From: Polyodon spathula
Lineage: Eukaryota; Chordata; Actinopteri; Acipenseriformes; Polyodontidae
Reading direction: 5' to 3'
Assembly: GCF_017654505.1 (NCBI RefSeq)
Contig: NC_054537.1
Location: forward strand, 65,730,645-65,794,644
Length of the DNA: 64,000 bases
Shown: one piece after another, positions 57,791 through 64,000 of the stretch
Layout of the letters: every line of letters begins with the position of its first letter
Position numbering within the stretch: position 1 is the first letter of the stretch
Notes under the pieces: model-generated
Seen by the model: the letters and a program-made list of their open reading frames with translations, nothing else
Told to the model about the DNA's origin: nothing
Database searches by the model: none
Translations under genes and position numbers: made by a program

Positions 57791-58822
57791 GTGGATCATA
57801 CCATATAATATACAGTATAAATTCAGCTAATTTGTATTAATACTTAATGTTAATACTTGCGTGAATTATCTGGTAATGCTATTTATATTCATCCATCAAA
57901 GCATTTTTGAAAAGACCAAGTCTGAGAGAGCACAGAGGGTTCCTTGCATGTACAATATAAAAGATGTTTACATGCCTTGTTGTGTCTGTTTGATACTGCT
58001 GACCCCTGCTGGTAAGATGAAGTAATACAAAAATTGGGCTGCTTCTGTACCGTGTACGTTGCACGATATATGCAAGGGGCACAGTATACTCAAGTTTTAA
58101 TATTCTGTATAGTATACTATTGTGTTTTTGATTGGGTAGTATATAAGAGGTTTGCGTTATTCAAGAAATTATGTAACCTAGACATATATGACACACCGTT
58201 AACTACAAAAGGATCACTTTCTTTTAAATAATACTTTAGCTTGGGAAATGGGAGATATCTGTTTCATGCTCAGCCTCCTCTACTTGCACACATCTTTGCA
58301 ACCGTTGTAATACAAGGCCCAGAGAACATTTTTCTCTCAACTCTTGCACCACTTTAGCAGAACAAAAAGTATTTTTGGAAACCCTTTTAAATCTGCTTAA
58401 TGCAATTGCAAGACTTGAAGCCACAAGAGCTATTGTCTACCTATGCATCGTCCGTGCCATTGTGGATGCTGTAAATTAATTTAGTTTGACACTAATGTGT
58501 TTTTACTTTAGTTTTAGATTGAGAGCTGTGTTAATTTTCAGTGTGTCACTGCTGTGCTACTTTACTCATGTTCTTTTTCTGAAAACTAATTATATTATTT
58601 ATGTATTCCTTAGTTAGCTACCTATTGCAGCCTTTGTTAATTGGTTAGTCAGTGAATGGCCCCGGTATGCTCATTTATGATGGTTAATATATAAGTTGTA
58701 TGACACAAGGTTATTTGAACCTGTGTTGAGGTATTAGCCAAAACATTGTTGCAATATAAAATCTTATTTGTCTGTGTATTTTCTTTAACTTAAGGTGGTA
58801 TTAAGATATGGTTAACAACATG
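57791..58822. other. No gene recognised
   Basis: AT-rich, no domains or terminal repeats noticed. Confidence 0.5.
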
Positions 58823-59347
58823 AGTTCCCTTTCAAGTTGTAACCATTACCAAATGGGTATTTACCACCTAAAGACCCAAAACCTGAATAAGATATATCAA
58901 AGCTGCCCGACGAGCCTGTGACACACACTGTGAGGTGAATTTTTTTCCTTTTGACTGACTGTCCTCTGACGGATAGTCTCTATTATGAATACTTTTACGA
59001 ATATTTTAATTAATTTCATTTTAATGAATGAATACATGATAGAGAATAATTACTACTCGTATATTGTGCACTGTAGCCTGTTTGTTATGTCCCACTGTGG
59101 CCTTGTGCCCCACGTGAAGCTGGTAGCTTGAGTCGCCCCTTCCAAGGGATCAAGCCACGTAAGTCAGCTGACTTTGTGCTCTCTTCCCAGGCTGCACTAG
59201 CTCCGGCTGAAGTGTATTTTATTCATGTTTTGGCTTCAGCCAAAATTACGAGACGGTTTGTATAATTAAAGTAATTCTTATATATATGTACCTGTGTCCA
59301 GTACCAAGCCAGTCATGTTCACGTCTTGAACAGCCCTGTCGCTGTCT

Positions 59348-60440
59348 TTAACACTAGAACCGCCATGTGGGTCAGTGTGACCCATTTTGCATTTAAAATA
59401 TTAATTACTCTTCCGTAGTAAGCCACATGTGTATGCCCGTTTTTACTTTTCCTAAATATGTGAATTACATATTATATACGCTGTGATAGTTATAAACAAT
59501 TCTACCTAGAACCGTCACTTGGGTCAATGTGACCCATGGATTTTTTTATAAGGTAAGATATTCTATTTTTGTAAATTCAGCAACAAGACATGTCTCCTCC
59601 TCCTAGCACACGTGTTTTTTATTTTATTTTTTATTTCAAGATGCTAACTCAGTGAAAGCCTAGTTGCTTATTTTTCAATGTAACTGGGAGACAGCAATCG
59701 TTTGTTTTGTTCCACAAATGCAACTAGGAATATATCAGTAGGAAATATTTAATCTCGAAAGTAGTCATTTTGATTGGAATACGGCAAGCTGCACTCAGAT
59801 ACATACAGCAAACTGAAATGACAGGTAGGATAACAACTTATGTGCCTAATATGAAATATATTTAATATATTCTTTTTTTTATATTACTTTGAGAAAAAAA
59901 AAAAAAACATTTTGGTTTTGCAGGCTTGTATTACCAGTTTACATGTGTTTACACAATAACGTTCAATGGAACTGCGTCTGTGTTTACAACACAGCTCCTG
60001 GATGCAGGCACAGTCAGCTGGCAGATGAGTACGCTCCTCCATAGAGTACAATGCAGCTGTCATACCGGAAGTAGTGTTATATTTTATTTTTATGTAGTAT
60101 TAGAAACAATGGTTTCAGTTTTATAGTTTTGTGTGTACATATACCCATTTACACCTGTACATAGGTATATGTACATACCCGTTTCTTTTTAAATATGTAT
60201 TTTATATTATTATTTTTTATATTTTTTCACTGTTTAGTCGTGCTGTATATGCGCTCATATTAAAAATAAAGCTTTTGTGTTTCATTTTCCATTTAAATAG
60301 TGTTTCTACGATGCAAATGTTAGATATGATCATGAATAAAACTTCAGTTGTATCTGATTTAGTATGTGTTTCATTTTCATAATGAAGCGGTTTAAAATGT
60401 ATGGGTCAAAGTGACCCGCGTGGCGGTTCTAGGTAGTTCG
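59348..60440. mobile_element. piggyBac-like non-autonomous element in DIRS 2
   Basis: Starts after TTAA (59348-59351) with CACTAGAACCGCC and GTGGGTCAGTGTGACCCA. It ends at 60436 with the inverted counterpart (TGGGTCAAAGTGACCC, GGCGGTTCTAGGTAG). The right target reads TTCG where TTAA is expected, so it has decayed. An extra internal copy of the terminal motif lies at 59501-59538 and matches the inverted right end more closely than the outer left end does. No transposase is encoded. The insertion split the 5' part of the DIRS element. Confidence 0.75.
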
Positions 60441-60479
60441 AAAACACCTGTACACTGTTACTATACACTACATTGATAC

Positions 60480-60671
60480 TTGCCTGGGTTTTATCCCTGC
60501 AGGATATGTAAGACCTGTCTGCCTGTTGAGGACAATTACTGCTCTTCCTGCCTGAGGCCAGAGCATGCAAAGAAGGCACTGGTGAACCACAGTTTCTGTG
60601 AGTTTTCTGCACATTTCTCCAAGCGCACATCTGTCCATTTGAGGTCTCAGGGAGCTACGAGCGCAGGGTGA
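60480..60671 (+). pseudogene. DIRS 2 gag-like cysteine-rich fragment
   Basis: A 63-codon frame with CRICKTCLPVEDNYCSSCLR, then PEHAKKALVNHSFCEFSAHF. The C-x2-C ... C-x2-C and HA spacing resembles the N-terminal zinc-finger-like region of fish DIRS ORF1 proteins, which are thought to be structural or nucleic-acid binding. The frame has no downstream continuation; about 400 bp of broken sequence follows before the recombinase remnant. Recognition is from pattern memory. Confidence 0.5.
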
Positions 60672-61089
60672 CATGCTGTCTGTTGCTGAACGGGCTGGCT
60701 TTCCTATCTGAGGATGTGGAGTCAGACAGCACATCCCCTGCAGTTAAGCTCTACCACTGATCAAGAGGGCCACTGCAGTCTTGTAAGTGCCCTGGCCTAC
60801 AGAAGGTGAGACAAGACAGTCCATCTTTGATAACAAGCTTACCACCTCTCCTGTGTCCTTCCCCAGTGCACTTGGATTTTCTTTTTGAGATCCAGTCATC
60901 CTGGGTTCACAGTTTCTGCCGGTAGAGGCTTCAGTTGCAGCGCTGGTACAGGAACCTAATTTAGCGCTCCTATCCAAGGACTAATTGGGGTGTTTTTCAG
61001 ACGTGGTGTGTGTTTCTTGGGTTTGACCTCACAACCTGTCCCATGACAGTTAAACCCCACGTCTTGTCCCACAGCAGTTATACTTTGAC

Positions 61090-61732
61090 TATTGACTGTC
61101 TTCCCAGGAGATTAAAAGTGGTGCTTAATGCACTCACGAAGCCTCCATTTGAGCCCATGCATTGCACTCTGAGCTAAAATATTTATCGCTCAACACGGCT
61201 TCATTGAAAAAACCTGCTTAATTTTTAGAGAGGCCAGGACAAAGGTTACACTCTGTACCAGTCCTGCCTTTTTGCTAAAGACAATCTCGGCCTTTCATGT
61301 CAACCAGTCTGTGTAATTTGAGGCTTTCCATCCACCTCCTTTCCATTCCGACAGGGAGCAACAGCTTCATAAGCTCTGCCCTGTGCGGGCCTGGCATATT
61401 ACGTTGACAGGACAAAAAGTTGGAGGCAGTCTGAACAATTTTTTGTCTACTATGAGGCTAAATCATGGGCAAGTCCTGTCTAAACAGAGGCTGTCCAAAT
61501 GGATAGCAGACTCAGTCAGGACTGCCTGTGAGCTGGCCAACTTACCCCTTCCAGAAAAGCTCACTGCCCATTCCACTAGGAGCATGGAAACTTCGTCAGC
61601 TTTATTCCAGGTTTCATCTATTAGAGACTTGTGCAATGCAGCGGAATGGGCCACTCCCCATACCTTTACTAGGTTCTACAGACTTAGTGTTGTGGATCCT
61701 CAAATCCCTGGTTTTGGCACTAGAGTGTGAAG
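61090..61732 (+). pseudogene. DIRS 2 tyrosine recombinase remnant
   Basis: The first half, about 61090-61380, is broken: the pattern LKVVLNALTKPPFEPMH appears, then stops. From 61383 a 115-codon open stretch carries the catalytic end: LSKQRLSKWIADSVRTACEL, then LTAHSTRSMETSSALF with the HxxR motif, and TPHTFTRFYRLSV with the Tyr of the active site. This is the part that cuts and joins DNA, keeping two of the catalytic motifs. The first catalytic Arg (ARRIGE-like motif) is in the damaged half. Inactive. It is better preserved than the equivalent part of DIRS 1. Confidence 0.85.
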
Positions 61733-62216
61733 GAAAGCTTCCCAGTTGACCTTTACAACACAGGCATAGAGGTGAGTTTCTCCCTCCATGTTTTAACCCT
61801 AGCTATTTCCTACTGGGGTTCCTTGTAGTAATGCACAAGGCAGCCTCTCAGCTTAGCCTTATAGCATTCCAGTCGTTCTGCAGTATTGCCCTTGCAACAG
61901 GCTTTGTTACACTACCCATGTGGTAATGGTTATATGTTGTACTTGAAAGGAAATGTTAGATTATTATCATAACCCTGGTTCCCTGAAATTAGAAATGTAT
62001 CCATTAACCTTCAAGGTCGCTGCATCCATGATTGCAGCAGGCTTGAAGGAAAAATTACATTGAGGTCTGTGACCGCAGTGTTTTTATTTCCTCGGGGGCA
62101 ATCCATGACTGCATCACAGGCTCGTCAAGCAGCTTTGATATATCTTATTCAAGGTTCTTGCCTTTAGGAGTTAAATGCCCAAATGCGATAATGGTTTCAT
62201 TTCTATTTCAGGGAAC

Positions 62217-62937
62217 CAGGGTTATGATAATAACCTAACAATTTTTTTCATGATGAAGCTGCATGCACTCACTGCTTGATTAGATGAATGTACTGAGTTT
62301 TAGGGAGTCTGCAACTGCAAGGCCACAACATCTTTTGTTGGGGTGAACCGAAATTGTTTTGCTAGCATAAGTGATACACATTTGAATCAAAGGAATGATG
62401 TAACCAGAACAATGTGGACTATTGTGCGAAAACAAAGACGCAACATCAAGTACTGTATAAAACACGGCAAGTGAAAGCTTTTTGTTGTAGCAGGAAGAAT
62501 GAAACAAAGACTACAGGCCTGTCTTTCCGGAATATTGGTAAATATTGTCTTATTCTGTATGTTGCATGCTGTCGTTGCAGTTTAATAAATTATTGGTTTT
62601 AAACTGATTTGTTGTATTGAGCTAATCATTCTGGGTAACCAATTACAAAGACTCACAGCAGTGAGCCACTTAACAACATGTTAAATATGTTTTACTTTAT
62701 ATGACAGACTGCTGTCGGGGGTTAGGTATAAAGTGTATATCGGTATATCTGATTAAAAACCTTAAAATGAATGCAGTTTGTGTGTGCAGTTTGTGTGGTT
62801 TTTCATTGATTTAATTATGTTATGCATTTATAAATGAGAAATGTTAAAAATTTAATGACCTTTAAAAACAGTATCATACGCAACCCAACTACATTTTTAT
62901 ACAGTGCAAGTCATAATTCTTTTTTTTAAACATAGTG
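62217..62937. other. No gene recognised
   Basis: AT-rich spacer between the DIRS 2 right end and the Gypsy remnant. Confidence 0.5.
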
Positions 62938-64000
62938 TTGCGTTTCTCAAGAGACAGAAAACAGGAGAGGCACCTGGTTCTTTTCAATGCTTTCCCCGCT
63001 GCTTTTTTTCACTGTTGTAGAAAAAGGTATTTCATGCAATTTTCTGATATGTAAATTACAGGTACAACTGCATGTGACACAGTGTTCTTGCATTTCAAGC
63101 CAGCAGGCTAACTGTCCCTCAGGTTCCTTGAATCGCAGCAACCACTGCAGTGTGGTGTGATTGGTGCGGAGCATAAAGCGGCGACCACAGAGGTAGGGGA
63201 GGTATTGTTTGATGGCTTCCAATATCGGCAATAGCTCCCTCTGGGTCACACAGTAATTGAGCTCCACTTTGCTGAGGGCACGGCTGTAGTACGCCATGAC
63301 TCTCCGTCTTTAGGGGTTCCTTGGGACAGCACGCCACCGAATCCCTTGTTGCTTGCATCGGGGTCTAGAGTGAAAGTGGCTGTCATGGGCGGGACTGTGA
63401 GCACAGGAGCACTGGTCAGTTGGGAGAAGGCGTTCTCATGTTCGGAGGCCCACTGGAAATGCCAGTTCTTGTCCAGGTGGTGAAGCGGGCTAGCAATGGT
63501 GGCAAACCCTTTCACAAACCTCCGGTAGTAGGACTCAAGGCCCAGGAAACTGTAGAGTTGCTTCGTGTTGGCCGAGGTGGGCCACTTCTGCACAGCAGAA
63601 ATTTTTTCAGGGTTGGTGGTGATGCCTACTGACCTGGTGGCCGAGGAAGGCAATCTTATGCCGGAACAGGTGGCATTTCTCTGGGTGCAGTCGCAGTCCG
63701 CTGGCCTAGATTCTCATGTACCAGCAGGTCATCCAGGTATACCACACACTCCTGTCTGGGGATGCTGTTTAGTACCTTTTCCATCAGCTGTTCAAATGTG
63801 CCCAGGGCGATGCACATTCCAAACGACGTGACGTTGAACTGCTCGATGACGTTGAAGTTCCAGAGAATAGTCAAGACTGCCATTTACCATAGACGTCCAC
63901 GTCTTGGATGTCCACGACCCAGACCTCCTGGTCAAAGGAGGTCCCGTCCAGATGTATCTGCAGCAGCGCAGTGCAGGGCATGCCCTCTACTCAGCAGTTT
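62938..64000 (-). mobile_element. Ty3/Gypsy pol remnant (RT and RNase H)
   Basis: Minus strand, running off the window end. From high to low coordinate: the end of the RT with SFGMCIALGTFEQLMEK and the catalytic CVVYLDDLLV (63656-63883), then the RT thumb with TSANTKQLYSFLGLESYYRR (about 63530-63600). The RNase H begins with FTLDPDASNKGFGGVLSQ, which carries the first Asp (63300-63370). After a frameshift, AYYSRALSKVELNYC and the Glu-containing REL motif follow (63200-63297), then the RTNHTTLQWLL segment, where the usual Asp of TDH is replaced by Asn (about 63150). It stops near 62938, before any integrase. Frames are broken at least twice. It is a decayed retrotransposon copy. Whether it belongs with the LTR family at 15 kb and 53 kb cannot be told. 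Confidence 0.9.

Larger units (their letters stand above)
58823..62216 (+). mobile_element. DIRS-like retrotransposon 2
   Basis: Plus strand. The left inverted terminal repeat at about 58823-58928 pairs with 62104-62216 (shared core GAATAAGATATATCAAAGCT). A segment at 61921-61953 (TGGTAATGGTTA...CTTGAAAGGAA) is complementary to the extreme left end, as expected for the internal complementary region that templates DIRS circularisation. Inside are a piggyBac-like insertion (59352-60436), a gag-like fragment (60480-60671) and a recombinase remnant (about 61090-61732). RT and RNase H are missing. It is not the same subfamily as DIRS 1: the terminal repeats differ, although both carry a GGGAACCAGGGTTA-like motif near the right or internal end. 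Confidence 0.83.

Overview
This is a stretch of vertebrate nuclear DNA with no identifiable intact host gene. It is AT-rich, full of microsatellites, and packed with decayed transposable elements from almost every eukaryotic class: Tc1/mariner, hAT, piggyBac-like, Harbinger, DIRS (tyrosine-recombinase retroelements), Ty3/Gypsy, Penelope-like, and L2-, CR1- and RTE-type LINEs. This mixture, together with the CR1-type LINE 3' ends and the Gypsy and DIRS types, fits a fish, most likely a non-teleost ray-finned fish such as a sturgeon or paddlefish. That species guess is inference from general familiarity, not a database match. No tRNA, rRNA, CRISPR or operon structure was seen.

Layout. 0-15 kb: an L2-like LINE tail, a CR1-like LINE tail, a Tc1 fragment, a further LINE fragment, and two weak candidate host exons at 10.48 and 12.72 kb. 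15-16 kb: a clean solo LTR with a 5-bp target duplication. 19-26 kb: simple repeats, G/C-run hairpins, a full-length but dead Tc1 element, remnants of a Myb/SANT-like protein, a piggyBac-like non-autonomous element and two foldback repeats. 28-33 kb: a second Tc1 family and a decayed hAT element. 36-41.3 kb: a three-level nest, in which an outer hAT contains a DIRS element that contains a small non-autonomous hAT. 42-48.5 kb: Harbinger remnants and LINE pieces.

50-57 kb is a mosaic. It begins with a Tc1 deletion derivative that keeps an open frame for the DNA-binding half of the transposase. Next come two abutting truncated Tc1 elements, then a Gypsy LTR-PBS-gag block whose LTR is split by an RTE-type LINE, and finally a compact Penelope-like element with a GIY-YIG endonuclease frame, inverted ends and a hammerhead-like motif. 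58.8-62.2 kb is a second DIRS element, interrupted by a piggyBac-like element. The window ends inside a minus-strand Gypsy pol region.

The observations most worth a second look are: the hairpin conserved by compensating changes upstream of the TATA box in two divergent LTR copies; the nested insertions that give a relative order of events; the Tc1 derivative encoding only a DNA-binding domain; and the Penelope-like element. I found no clearly new defence or metabolic system. All similarity calls come from reading motifs, not from searches.
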